Of a stretch of 64,000 bases of DNA, positions 24,836 to 33,866 are shown piece after piece; the first letter of the stretch is position 1, and the number at the start of each line of letters is the position of its first letter. Source of the DNA: Streptomyces sp. ISL-10 (GTDB lineage Bacteria; Actinomycetota; Actinomycetes; Streptomycetales; Streptomycetaceae). A model generated the notes under the pieces. It did not search any database, was not told the DNA's origin, and saw only the letters and a list, made by a program, of their open reading frames with translations. Where the stretch lies: NCBI RefSeq assembly GCF_018614575.1, contig NZ_JAGGOJ010000047.1:19148-83147 (forward strand), in the 5' to 3' direction. A program made the position numbers and the translations under genes.

Positions 24836-26668
24836 TCAGAAGGTGAGACTCCAGGAGTCGATGTAGCCGGTGTCACCCGAGGCCACATCGCGGACCTGGA
24901 GCTTCCAGGTGCCGCCTGCGACCTCGCTGGAGGCGTCGACGGTGTACGTCGCGAGGACGTTGTCGGCGCTGTCCGAGCCGGAGGACGTCTTCAGGTTGCG
25001 CACCGTGCCGTCCGGGGCGATCAGGTCGATCACCAGGTCGCCGCGCCAGGTGTGCTTGATGTCCACGCCGACCTTGAGGGCGGCGGGGGCGTTGCCGGTG
25101 CGGTCGGTCACGGCGATCGAGGACGTGACGGTCGAGTTGTCCGTAATCGTCACGTTGTTGGCGTTGCTGTAGGTCGCGCCGCCGGGGGCGGTGCCCGAGA
25201 CGGCGTTGACCGTCTTGGTCGCGTCCGCGATACCGGAGCCGCAGCCGCCCGTGCAGGTGCCGGGCAGCGGCCGGGCGTTCGCCTTGATGGCGGACTCGAT
25301 GTCGCCCGGTGTCAGCGTGGGCTTGGCCGACTCCAGGAGCGCGGCGAGGCCGGCGATGTGCGGGGCGGCCATCGAGGTGCCCTGGTAGGGCTTGTAGTTC
25401 TCGGTGGACTGGACGGTGGTGCCCGAGTTGAGCGTCGAGAGGATGCCGTTCTCCGGGGTGGTCACCGTGCCGGGGGTGTCCGTCGCGCGACGGGTCTCGC
25501 CGCCGGGAGCGGAGACGTCGACGATGCTGCCGTAGTTCGAGTAGAAGGAACGGTTGCCCTCGCGGCTGGTGGACGCCACGTTGATGATGTTGGCGCAGTT
25601 GGCGGGCGTGAAGCCGGAGGCGTTGGTGTTGCTGTTGCCCGCCGCCACGACCACGGTGGTGCCGCGGGAGACGGCGCCGTTGATGGCGTTCTGGTACACG
25701 CTCGGGCAGCTGCTGCTCGCGCCGCCGAGGCTCAGGTTGATCACCTTCGCCGGGGTTGCGTTGGCCGGGATGCCCGGCACGGAGCCGCCGGAGGCCCAGG
25801 TGATGGCGTCGGCGATGTCGGAGGAGGAACCGCCGCACTTGCCGAGCACACGGACGGGCTGGATCTTCGCGCCGTACGCGATGCCCGCCACGCCCTTGCC
25901 GTTGCTGGTCGTCGCCGCGATGGTGCCCGCGACATGCGTGCCGTGCCAGGAGGAGTTGCTCGCCCTGGACCCGCTGCCGCACTCGCCGTCGGTGGCGTTC
26001 CAGTCGCCCTCGTCCTTGGCGTTGTTGTCGCGGCCGTTGCCGTCGCGTGCGTCGGCGGAGCTGGAGATGAAGTCGTAGCCGGAGACGACGTTGGAGGCCA
26101 GGTCCGTGTGGGCCGCGTAGCCGGTGTCGATGACGGCGACGGTCACGCCGCTGCCGGTGGTCTTGTCCCAGGCGCCGGGCACGTTCATGCCGCCGGTGGC
26201 CTCGAAGAGGTCCCACTGCTTGGCGTACTCGGTGTCGTCGGGGGTGACGGCCATCGCGTAGGCGCGGATGTCGGGCTCCACGGAGGCGACCGACGGGTCG
26301 GCGCGGAAGGCGTCCATGACCTCGGCCACCGTCTTCCTGGACGCCTCGCCACCGAGGTCGACCAGGGCCGAACCGCCGGCGAGCCGGCGTTCGAAGGACA
26401 GGCTCTCGCCGGTCTCGGAGCCCTTGGCCGCGGCGTCGGAACGGGCCGCGGTGTTGGAAGTGGCCTCGGCGGCTTTGGACTTGTAGGTGACGATGACCTT
26501 CTCCACCGGCGCGGCCGGCGGGCTGGACATGGTCTGCGACGCCGGGGCGGGCTTCGGCGCGGGATTCGCGGGCGTTGCGGCAAACGCCACGGAAGTCGTC
26601 GCGGCAACGCCGGCGAGCGTGGCGCTCGCTGCCGCGACGGCTATGAGTCTCCGCCTGGAACCGTTCAA
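24836..26668 (-). CDS. Secreted subtilisin-family serine protease with C-terminal P-domain, 610 aa
   Basis: Numbered from the TTG at 26668, which has GAGAGGA 6 nt upstream and opens directly into a signal peptide (RRRLIAVAAASATLAGVAAT). An inhibitor_I9-type prodomain follows (VEKVIVTYKSKAAEA to ~140). The catalytic triad is intact: Asp181 (AVIDTGY), His242 (SSWHGTHVAGT) and Ser432 (GTSMAAPHIAGL), with oxyanion Asn345 (VVAAGN). A C-terminal proprotein-convertase P-domain (~500-610, ends GYIDSWSLTF) completes it. A calcium-dependent extracellular protease is expected. The longer upstream frame has no signal peptide. Confidence 0.9.
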   Translation of the reverse strand: MNGSRRRLIAVAAASATLAGVAATTSVAFAATPANPAPKPAPASQTMSSPPAAPVEKVIVTYKSKAAEATSNTAARSDAAAKGSETGESLSFERRLAGGSALVDLGGEASRKTVAEVMDAFRADPSVASVEPDIRAYAMAVTPDDTEYAKQWDLFEATGGMNVPGAWDKTTGSGVTVAVIDTGYAAHTDLASNVVSGYDFISSSADARDGNGRDNNAKDEGDWNATDGECGSGSRASNSSWHGTHVAGTIAATTSNGKGVAGIAYGAKIQPVRVLGKCGGSSSDIADAITWASGGSVPGIPANATPAKVINLSLGGASSSCPSVYQNAINGAVSRGTTVVVAAGNSNTNASGFTPANCANIINVASTSREGNRSFYSNYGSIVDVSAPGGETRRATDTPGTVTTPENGILSTLNSGTTVQSTENYKPYQGTSMAAPHIAGLAALLESAKPTLTPGDIESAIKANARPLPGTCTGGCGSGIADATKTVNAVSGTAPGGATYSNANNVTITDNSTVTSSIAVTDRTGNAPAALKVGVDIKHTWRGDLVIDLIAPDGTVRNLKTSSGSDSADNVLATYTVDASSEVAGGTWKLQVRDVASGDTGYIDSWSLTF

Positions 26669-27139
26669 GGTGTTCCTCTCGAATGACGGTCTCTTCGGCG
26701 CGGACGGGCGGCGCGGGAACCGCGGTGCGGTGTGGGGGTGCATTCCGCGGTTCCCCGGGCCGGGTAGCCCGCGCGCCGCCGCCGGCACGACGGCCCCGGG
26801 TCGGGGCCGCACCGACAGGCCCGATCTGCATGCACCTGACAGGAGAGCGAGGGGCTCGCGAGTCAGGGGGCGGGATCTGCCGGTGCGGCAGACAGTAGGA
26901 AAACCTGAGGTGAACGCGATACGGGGAAAACCCTTGTCCCCCTCGCGCACCCCGAGGGTGGGGGAGGGGGACGCGCCGTCAGGGTGGGGACTTACGGGGC
27001 GTCGACCGGGGGACGACGTCGGTCCGGCCGGTTCCAGCCCTCGGTGACGTGACGGGTGGGAGACCCGCTCGGAGTCCGGTGACGTGACGGGTGGGGAGAA
27101 CCGCCCAGAGTCCGGTGACGTGGCCGGTGGGGAGACGGC
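26669..27139. other. Intergenic region, 471 bp: protease promoter region and tandem hairpins
   Basis: Between the protease start and the stop of the PPOX gene. It holds a PHO-box-like direct repeat and, at its right end, three tandem hairpin repeats. I see no coding sequence. Confidence 0.5.
26898..26915 (-). promoter_or_regulatory. PHO-box-like direct repeat upstream of the protease
   Basis: On the minus strand GTTCACC, four bases, then GTTTTCC: two 7-mers at 11-bp spacing, like PhoP direct-repeat units. It lies about 230 bp upstream of the TTG start. Only one unit is near consensus, so this is tentative. Confidence 0.25.
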
Positions 27140-27147
27140 TCAGACTT
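27042..27147. repeat. Three tandem ~35-bp repeats, each an imperfect hairpin
   Basis: Units start at 27042, 27077 and 27113 with CGGTGACGTGRCSGGTGGG. Each can fold (CGGGT/ACCCG in unit 1, GGT/ACC in unit 2, GCCG/CGGC in unit 3), and the loop GGGGAGA-like core is kept while stem bases change. The last unit runs into the 3' end of the minus-strand PPOX gene, so the array is its 3' untranslated region and probably its terminator. Confidence 0.65.
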
Positions 27148-27571
27148 CGCCGAGGTCCGAGCTCACCCAGCGCTGCGGCCGCATATGGATGACCGTCTGG
27201 TCGCCGTGGTTCTTCCAGGCGAAGTCGACGTAGGCATCGACCTTGTCGGCCGGAAGGTAGCGCGCGGAGATCTCCACCAACTGCTCCCGCGTAGCCGGCA
27301 CGGTGTCGATGACGGGGCCTTCGACCGAGACGTACCGGATCGTCGGCTCCACACGGTCGACCATGAGACTGAACCGCCCCGCCTTTGCGATCAGCTGCCC
27401 CTTGCGGGACTCGCGGCCGGTCATGATCCAGATGTCGCCGCCCGGCGCGTACTGGTACCAGATGGGCACCGTGAGCGGCGCCCGGCCGCCGTCGTCGCCC
27501 GCATCGACCGCGAGTGCGGCGATATGGGGCTCGGCGAGGAACTGTTCACGCTCGTGACGGGAGAGGGCCAC
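27140..27571 (-). CDS. Pyridoxamine 5'-phosphate oxidase-family (PPOX) flavin/F420-binding protein, 143 aa
   Basis: Split-barrel fold protein: APLTVPIWYQYAPGGDIWIM, KGQLIAKAGRFSLMV and TIRYVSVEGPV are the typical strands contacting FMN or F420. Length ~143 matches the small F420/FMN-dependent PPOX-class proteins of actinomycetes, whose substrates are mostly unknown. GTG 27571 has GAAGGAG about 10 nt upstream and gives the usual N-terminus (ALSRHEREQFLAEPHIA). Confidence 0.85.
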   Translation of the reverse strand: MALSRHEREQFLAEPHIAALAVDAGDDGGRAPLTVPIWYQYAPGGDIWIMTGRESRKGQLIAKAGRFSLMVDRVEPTIRYVSVEGPVIDTVPATREQLVEISARYLPADKVDAYVDFAWKNHGDQTVIHMRPQRWVSSDLGEV

Positions 27572-27760
27572 GGCACACTCACTCCTTCGGTAGGCAGGGC
27601 TCGGCAGGCATCGGCTCCGGCGACGGAGCGCGCCTATCGGCCCAACGCCCTTGCCCTGTAAGTCATTCCGGCGCACAGCGGTCGGCGGGTGAGCCGCGAC
27701 GGCAACAGGGCGAGGGGCTCGTCCACCGCGGACGGGCCCCTCCACTGGTGCGGTGACCGG

Positions 27761-29308
27761 TCAGACGATGTTCTCCGCGAGCTCCGCCTGCTCACGGGCG
27801 TTGCCGTACGCGGCCGGTGTGCTGTACGTGCGCCGGGCGACGAACCACCACACCGTGGCCAGCACCAGCACGGCCACCAGAGCGATCGAGGCGTAGTTCA
27901 TCGAGTCGATCGTCACCGGGTTCGACTGCGGCAGACAGAACAGGACCGTCACGCACGCCACCCACACCACGGCCACCCAGCCGATGGGCTTGCTCCAGCG
28001 GCCCAGACTCCACGGTCCCGGTCGGAAGCGGTCGCCCGCCCGCAGCCGCAGATAGACCGGTATCGCGTACGCCGGGGTGATGCCGATGACGTTGATCGCC
28101 GTGACCGCGCCGTACGCGGTCGCCGAGTACAGTGACGGCAACGCCAGCACGGCGGCGAAGCCCACCGACAGCCACACCGCGGGCACCGGAGTCTGCGTAC
28201 GGCTGCTGACCCTGCGCCACAGTGCCGAGCCCGGCAGCGCGTTGTCCCGGCTGAACGCGAACACCATGCGGCTCGCCGCCGCCACCTCCGCGTTGCCGCA
28301 GAACAGCTGCGCGACGATCACCACCAGCAGCAGCGCGGACGCGGCGCCGGCACCGAGAGCGTCGATCAGGATCTGTGCCGGGGGCACACCGGTCGCGGTC
28401 TCCTGGGTGCCCGCATAGTCCTGGATGGCGAAGGTCAGCCCCGCCAGCAGCGCGAAACCGGCGATCCACGACACCCAGATGGAGCGGACGATGCCCTTGG
28501 CCGCGCTGACCGAGGCGTTCGACGTCTCCTCCGACAGATGGGCGGAGGCGTCGTAGCCGGAGAACGTGTACTGGGCCAGCAGCAGACCGATCGCGGCCAC
28601 GTAGACGGGGTTGTCCCAGCCCGTGTCGTTCACGAACTCGCCGAAGACGAACCCGGGCGACTGGTGGTCGGACGGGACGATCGCCAGCGCGCCGACGATC
28701 AGGGCCACACCGGCCAGATGCCACCACACACTGACGGAGTTGAGCAGACTCACCAGCCGCACACCGAACAGGTTCAGCACGGCGTGCAGCAGCAGGATGC
28801 ACAGGAAGATGAGCATCGTTGAGCCGGGCGTCGGCTCGAAACCCCACTGCAGATTGAGGAAGGCGCCCGTGAACAGGGCGCAGCCGTAGTCGATGCCGGC
28901 GATGGCGCCCAGCAGACCCAGCAGGTTCAGCCAGCCCGTGTACCAGCCCCACTTGCGGCCGCCGAGCCGGTCGGCCATGTAGTACAGCGCGCCCGATGTC
29001 GGGTACGCGCTCGTCACCTCGGCCAGCGCCATGCCGACGCACAACACGAAGAGACCGACGCCCGCCCAGCCCCACAGCATCACGGCGGGGCCGCCGGTGC
29101 CCAGGCCGAACCCGTAGAGCGTCATACAGCCCGACAGGATGGAGATCACCGAGAAGCTGATCGCGAAGTTGCCGAAACCGCCCATGCGGCGGGCGAGGAC
29201 CGGCTGGTAGCCGAGTTCCCTCAGCCGCTCCTCCTCGTCCCTGGGCGGGACCTGGTCGGAGCCGGACCGCTTCTGCGGGGACGGCGGGGACGGCGGGGAC
29301 GTGGACAT
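27761..29308 (-). CDS. APC-family amino acid permease, 515 aa
   Basis: Polytopic transporter with about 12 hydrophobic spans. The first span carries the APC substrate-loop pattern FGNFAISFSVISILSGCMTLYGFGLGTGGP and a later conserved segment YTFSGYDASAHLSEET. These are typical of the amino acid/choline or GABA-permease branch. ATG 29308 has GGAGG about 10 nt upstream. It lies downstream of the unknown 332-aa gene on the same strand with a 177-bp gap. Substrate not determinable here. Confidence 0.88.
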   Translation of the reverse strand: MSTSPPSPPSPQKRSGSDQVPPRDEEERLRELGYQPVLARRMGGFGNFAISFSVISILSGCMTLYGFGLGTGGPAVMLWGWAGVGLFVLCVGMALAEVTSAYPTSGALYYMADRLGGRKWGWYTGWLNLLGLLGAIAGIDYGCALFTGAFLNLQWGFEPTPGSTMLIFLCILLLHAVLNLFGVRLVSLLNSVSVWWHLAGVALIVGALAIVPSDHQSPGFVFGEFVNDTGWDNPVYVAAIGLLLAQYTFSGYDASAHLSEETSNASVSAAKGIVRSIWVSWIAGFALLAGLTFAIQDYAGTQETATGVPPAQILIDALGAGAASALLLVVIVAQLFCGNAEVAAASRMVFAFSRDNALPGSALWRRVSSRTQTPVPAVWLSVGFAAVLALPSLYSATAYGAVTAINVIGITPAYAIPVYLRLRAGDRFRPGPWSLGRWSKPIGWVAVVWVACVTVLFCLPQSNPVTIDSMNYASIALVAVLVLATVWWFVARRTYSTPAAYGNAREQAELAENIV

Positions 29309-29485
29309 CGCGGATACCTCCGGGGAAAGGCGGTGCACGGTGGGGACGGGAACGGGGTGGGCCTCGGGCCCGGCCCTGGCGGGGGAGCGGCGGCGGGCGG
29401 GCCGTACCGGTGCCGCCCGCCATCGGGCCGGGCTCACGGGGCCGGAGCCCGCCGCATCGGCCGAAGTGCCTCTCGCGGGCGCGGC

Positions 29486-30484
29486 TCACGGACCGGAGCG
29501 TGCCTCACGGGCCGCGGCCAGGCAGCGGGACCGGGCGCGCAGGAACACCTCCTTCGCCAGCGACGTGTCCTGGGGATCGTCGGTTCGGTACGCCCAAGGC
29601 AGCGGCGTGTAGTACGGGCCGAGCGCTTCGAACACCGGTCCGGCGTCCGCGAACTGCTGCGCACCCCACAGCGCGTGTGCCAGGTGACCGAGATCCAGCA
29701 GCGAACGGTGATCCGGATCCGCGGCAGCGAACCAGCCGAGCGCCAGCCGCGCGTCGCGCACCGCGTCGTCGGTCACCCAGTGCAGGTCGAGCGCCTTCTC
29801 CTGGCCGTGCTCACGGCGGTAGCGCTCCACCCGCACGTACAGCGGGAGAACCGTCACCGCGGACCCGGCCGGAGCCGAGGACGCCGCCCACTGGACGAAG
29901 TTGACCGCCTCGGACACGTGCCCGCCGGCCCGGCAGCCGTACACGAACTGCAGCATCCGGTGGTACGCCTCGCGATTGTGCGGATCGCGCTTGTGCGCCT
30001 GGGCCAGCAGGCCCCACGGCCCGGGGAACAGCATCGGGCCCGGCGGCGCCACGCGGTGCTCTTCGAGCCGCTGCACCTCGTCCAGACGGGCCAGGGCCAG
30101 GAGGCACACCCAGGGCACCGGGTCCTCGGGCGCGGCGTGCGCCGCCGTACGGCACGCGTCCCAGCCCTCGTGCCACAACTCGTCGGTGCGGTGATGTCCC
30201 TCGCGATGCGCCCGCAGAGCACGCTCCACCACCACGCGGCAGTGCATCACGGCTGCCGCGGGATTCGCCGGCTCCTCCGCGCGCCAGACCTGCACAGTGT
30301 CGGATCCGGCGGCGACCGCGGCCAGCACCTGGGTCCGCTGCGTCCACACCGCCCAGTCCGTGGTGTCCGCCAGCAGGTTCCGCATCGCCAGCCATCGGCC
30401 GGTGCGCAGGTCCTCGAGCGCGGCGCGGAGCTCGCTGTCGTGTCCGGCCGGGTGGTACACGGGCCGTAACTCGTCCTGAGCCAT
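29486..30484 (-). CDS. Conserved hypothetical protein, probably alpha-helical, 332 aa
   Basis: I do not recognise a named family. The protein is soluble, rich in Ala/Trp/Arg/His and strongly alpha-helical; segments such as EDPVPWVCLLALARLDEVQR and GPWGLLAQAHKRDPHNREAY resemble TPR-like helix pairs. Coding bias is clear and the start at ATG 30484 is the first in frame. It is divergent from the glycerol-kinase operon across 500 bp and upstream of the permease gene. Confidence 0.65.
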   Translation of the reverse strand: MAQDELRPVYHPAGHDSELRAALEDLRTGRWLAMRNLLADTTDWAVWTQRTQVLAAVAAGSDTVQVWRAEEPANPAAAVMHCRVVVERALRAHREGHHRTDELWHEGWDACRTAAHAAPEDPVPWVCLLALARLDEVQRLEEHRVAPPGPMLFPGPWGLLAQAHKRDPHNREAYHRMLQFVYGCRAGGHVSEAVNFVQWAASSAPAGSAVTVLPLYVRVERYRREHGQEKALDLHWVTDDAVRDARLALGWFAAADPDHRSLLDLGHLAHALWGAQQFADAGPVFEALGPYYTPLPWAYRTDDPQDTSLAKEVFLRARSRCLAAAREARSGP

Positions 30485-30881
30485 CAGCCCGCCCTCCCGC
30501 GCCGGAAGGTGCGGGGGGTGCTCAGCACGACCGAGACGTCCTGGGGGCCGTCTTTCCGTGGCAGGGCTCGGTCGGGGAACGGAAGGTCATGGGGCCTCTT
30601 GGGGAGATGGGAGGTGAGGCGTGCCTGTCCCGCCGGTGGGCATCGGGCACACCGGCGGGCATCGGCGTCCACCGGACGGTGCGGCGTCCGGGAGCAGCCG
30701 GCCGCCGTCGGGCAGGGAACCGGACGCCGGCAACACACCGGCCGTCCGTCGTGCAGGGGCAGACGTCCGGTGGTCGGCCCGGACGCCGTCGGGCGGTGTC
30801 ACATCGGCGGGGAACGCGCCGGTCCCCTTACGCTTTCCGCGACGCGCCGATCTTACTCAACCCCGCGTACGGAGCAAGGAG

Positions 30882-30917
30882 TTGATGAGGTATCAGGGTG
30901 CAGGACCGGCCGGGCCT
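30882..30917 (+). other. Possible leader peptide ORF, 11 codons
   Basis: AAGGAG lies 4 nt before an ATG that opens MRYQGAGPAGP and stops at TGA 30915-30917, ~67 nt before the kinase start. A strong ribosome site on such a short ORF is unusual, but no regulatory amino-acid run is present. Confidence 0.3.
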
Positions 30918-30964
30918 TGACGGGGACGGCGGCCTGCACCACGCTCTTGCGCAGCGATCAAGGT

Positions 30965-30980
30965 TTCTTCGAGCGAAGAA
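30965..30980. promoter_or_regulatory. Palindrome immediately upstream of the kinase start
   Basis: TTCTTCG-AG-CGAAGAA, 7-bp perfect arms, ending 4 nt before GTG 30985. It contains the only purine-rich ribosome-site candidate (CGAAGAA). It could be a repressor operator or an RNA hairpin hiding the ribosome site. Confidence 0.5.
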
Positions 30981-30984
30981 CGGG

Positions 30985-32445
30985 GTGACCGTGACAGGCG
31001 CTGTGCTCGCCGTCGATCAAGGCACGTCCGGGACGAAGGCGCTGGTCGTCTGCCCGGAGCGGGGCGTCATCGGCAGCGGCTTCGCGCCGGTCGCGCCCCG
31101 GTACGGCCCCGGCGGCCGCGTCGAGGTGGACCCCCGCGAACTGCTCTCCTCCGTCGTCGACGCCGGACGCCAGGCACTCGCCCGGGCCGGTGAACCGGTC
31201 ATGGCCGTCGGCCTCGCCAACCAGGGCGAGACCGTCCTCGCGTGGGATCCCGCCGACGGCGAACCGCTCACCGAGGCGATCGTCTGGCAGGACCGGCGAG
31301 CCGCCCCGTTCTGCACCGAACTGGCACCCCACGCCGATGAGTTGAGACAGCTGACCGGACTGCCTCTCGACCCCTACTTCGCCGCTGCGAAAATGGCGTG
31401 GATCCGCCGCGAGCTCACCCGCGACGGTGTCGTCACCACCAGCGACTCATGGCTGGTGCACCGGCTCACCGGAGCGTTCGTCACCGACGCCGCCACCGCG
31501 GGCCGCACCCAGCTCCTCGACCTCGACAGCACCGACTGGTCGCCGCGCGCCCTCGACATCTTCGGCCTCACCGGCGAACGGCTCCCCGAGGTCGTCGACG
31601 CCGACGGCCCGGTCGGGGTCACCACCGCGTTCGGCCCGGGTGTGGCACTCACCGGCCTGCTCGTCGACCAGCAGGCCGCCCTCCTCGCCCAGAGCGTCAC
31701 CGAACCGGGCACCGCCAAGTGCACCTTCGGCACCGGCGCGTTCCTGCTGGCGCAGACGGGACCGACGCCCCGGCGCGCCACGACCGGCCTCGTCAGCTGT
31801 GTCGCCTGGCGGCTCGGCGGCAGCACCAGCTACTGCCTCGACGGCCAGGTGTACACGGCGGCGTCCGCCGTGCGCTGGCTCACCGACCTGGGTGTCATCT
31901 CCGGCGCGGCCGACCTCGACCCGGTCGGCTCCGCCGTCCCCGACAGCGGCGGCGTCACCTTCGTGCCCGCACTCGCCGGACTGGCCGCGCCGTGGTGGCG
32001 CGGCGATCTGCGCGGCTCGGTCACCGGACTCGGCCTCGACACCGGCCCCGGGCACCTCGTGCGCGCACTGTGCGAGGGCATCGCCGCCCAGGTGGCCGGG
32101 CTCACGGACGCGGTGGCCGCCGACCTCGGCAGCCCTGTCACCTCGCTGCGGGTGGACGGCGGGCTCACCCGCTCCGCGCTGCTGATGCAGACCCAGGCCG
32201 ACCTGCTGCAACGTCCCGTCGAGGTGTCGGCGTTGCCCGACGCGACCGCGCTCGGCGTCGCCGCTGTGGCCCGGCTCGGCACGGATCCGGGACTGACACT
32301 GCGGCAGGCCGTTCCGGAGTGGGCGCCGTCCGCCGTGTACGAGCCGCGGATCGGCGCCGCCGAGGCCGCCGAACGGCTCGCGGGCTTCCGCGCCGAGGTG
32401 GACGCCCTGCTCGCGCGCTCGCCCGCGACGGCACCCGCCGCATGA
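30985..32445 (+). CDS. FGGY-family carbohydrate kinase (glycerol kinase-like), 486 aa
   Basis: FGGY kinase with N-terminal ATPase motif AVDQGTSGTKALVV, substrate-pocket segment VWQDRRAAPFC, and C-terminal nucleotide motifs SLRVDGGLTRSALLMQTQAD and TALGVAAVARLG. It phosphorylates a polyol or sugar; glycerol is likely given the GlpA-like gene that overlaps its stop. GTG 30985 or GTG 30991 could be the start. First of three overlapping genes. Confidence 0.88.
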   Translation: MTVTGAVLAVDQGTSGTKALVVCPERGVIGSGFAPVAPRYGPGGRVEVDPRELLSSVVDAGRQALARAGEPVMAVGLANQGETVLAWDPADGEPLTEAIVWQDRRAAPFCTELAPHADELRQLTGLPLDPYFAAAKMAWIRRELTRDGVVTTSDSWLVHRLTGAFVTDAATAGRTQLLDLDSTDWSPRALDIFGLTGERLPEVVDADGPVGVTTAFGPGVALTGLLVDQQAALLAQSVTEPGTAKCTFGTGAFLLAQTGPTPRRATTGLVSCVAWRLGGSTSYCLDGQVYTAASAVRWLTDLGVISGAADLDPVGSAVPDSGGVTFVPALAGLAAPWWRGDLRGSVTGLGLDTGPGHLVRALCEGIAAQVAGLTDAVAADLGSPVTSLRVDGGLTRSALLMQTQADLLQRPVEVSALPDATALGVAAVARLGTDPGLTLRQAVPEWAPSAVYEPRIGAAEAAERLAGFRAEVDALLARSPATAPAA

Positions 32446-33866
32446 CGGTCACCACCCGCGGCGCACTGCCCGGCGACGTCCATGACGTGGTCGTCGTGGG
32501 CGCCGGGGTCGTCGGCACGGCCATCGCCCGTGAACTGGCCCGGTACGCGCTGCGTACCGCACTGGTGGACGCGAGCGACGACGTCGGCAACGGCACCTCC
32601 AAGGCCAACACCGCGATTCTCCATACCGGTTTCGACGCCGTCCCCGGTTCCCTCGAGGCCCGGCTCGTACGCGAGGGACAGCACCGCCTGTCCGCCTACG
32701 CCGCCGAGAGCGGCATCCCTGTCGAGCCCGTCGGCGCGCTCCTGGTCGCCTGGGACGAGGAGCAGCTCGCCGCCCTGCCCCGGCTCGCCGAGAAGGCCGT
32801 ACGCAACGGCTGCCACGACACCCGCCTGCTGGACGCCGCCGCGACGTACCGCAGTGAACCGCGGCTCGGCCCCGGCGCCCTCGGCGCCCTGGAGGTCCCC
32901 GGCGAGTCGATCATCTGTCCCTGGACCACGACACTCGCCTACGCGACCCAGGCCGTACACGCGGGAGTCGGGCTCCACCTCAACTGCCGGGTCCGGTCCG
33001 TCACCGACGGCTCGTGTCACGAACTGTCCACCGAACGCGGCCCGTTACGCACCCGCTACCTCGTCAACGCGGCCGGGCTGCACGCCGACGAGCTGGACCG
33101 GCGGCTCGGCCACGACGACTTCACCGTCACCCCGCGCCGCGGCCAGCTGATCGTCTACGACAAACTCGCCCGCCCCCTCGTCCGCCACATCCTGCTGCCC
33201 GTGCCCACGGCACTCGGCAAGGGCGTCCTCGTCGCACCGACCGTGTACGGCAACGTCCTGCTCGGCCCCACCGCCGAGGACCTCGACGACAAGCGGGCGA
33301 CGGGCTCCACGGCGCAGGGCCTCGACCTGCTGCGCGCGAAGGGCCGGCGCATCCTGCCGGACCTCGTCGACGAGGAGGTCACCGCGGTCTACGCCGGACT
33401 GCGCGCCGCCACCGAGCACGAGGACTACCGCATCCACTCACGCCCCGGGCAGCGGTACGTCACCGTCGGCGGCATCCGCTCCACCGGCCTGACGGCCTCC
33501 ATGGCCATCGCCGCACACGTCGTCGGACTGCTCCGCGACGCCGGACTCGACCTCGGGCCCGTGCGGCCCCTGGACCCCGTGCGCATGCCCAACATCGGGG
33601 AGGCGTCCCTGCGCCCGTACCAGCGCGCGGACCTGATCGCCGCCGACCCCGAGTACGGCACGGTCGTGTGCCACTGCGAGCGCGTCACCCGTGGCGAGAT
33701 CCGCGACGCCCTCGCCGCCACCGTCCCCCCGGCATCACTCGACGGACTGCGGCGCCGCACCCGCGCCCGCGGCGGCCGCTGCCAGGGCTTCTCCTGCGGG
33801 GCCGCCGTCCGCGCCCTGTTCGACGCCCACCGCACCCCCGACGCCACGGGCGGAGCCGCCCGATGA
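32442..33866 (+). CDS. GlpA-like FAD-dependent glycerol-3-phosphate dehydrogenase with BFD [2Fe-2S] domain, 474 aa
   Basis: N-terminal FAD site VVVGAGVVGTAIARELARY, DAO-type core (NTAILHTGFDA, RGQLIVYDK, YVTVGGIRSTGLTASMAIA) and a C-terminal bacterioferritin-associated-ferredoxin-like domain with four cysteines (VCHCERVTRGEI, GRCQGFSCG). This is the layout of anaerobic GlpA and related enzymes that pass electrons on via Fe-S. ATGA overlap with the kinase gene and with the next oxidoreductase gene suggests a complex or tight stoichiometry. Confidence 0.88.
   Translation: MTVTTRGALPGDVHDVVVVGAGVVGTAIARELARYALRTALVDASDDVGNGTSKANTAILHTGFDAVPGSLEARLVREGQHRLSAYAAESGIPVEPVGALLVAWDEEQLAALPRLAEKAVRNGCHDTRLLDAAATYRSEPRLGPGALGALEVPGESIICPWTTTLAYATQAVHAGVGLHLNCRVRSVTDGSCHELSTERGPLRTRYLVNAAGLHADELDRRLGHDDFTVTPRRGQLIVYDKLARPLVRHILLPVPTALGKGVLVAPTVYGNVLLGPTAEDLDDKRATGSTAQGLDLLRAKGRRILPDLVDEEVTAVYAGLRAATEHEDYRIHSRPGQRYVTVGGIRSTGLTASMAIAAHVVGLLRDAGLDLGPVRPLDPVRMPNIGEASLRPYQRADLIAADPEYGTVVCHCERVTRGEIRDALAATVPPASLDGLRRRTRARGGRCQGFSCGAAVRALFDAHRTPDATGGAAR

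Larger units (their letters stand above)
30485..30984. other. Divergent intergenic region, 500 bp
   Basis: Between the hypothetical gene and the FGGY kinase. It holds a possible 11-codon leader ORF (30882-30917) and a palindrome at 30965-30980 just before the kinase start. Otherwise I see no gene. Confidence 0.5.

Noticed and set aside
24873..26831. 652-codon minus-strand frame overlapping the protease
   Set aside because: Alternate frame of the subtilisin gene; the protease frame has an intact catalytic triad and signal peptide.
27042..27147. CRISPR array
   Set aside because: Only three adjacent units without unique spacers and with diverging stems; no cas genes nearby.
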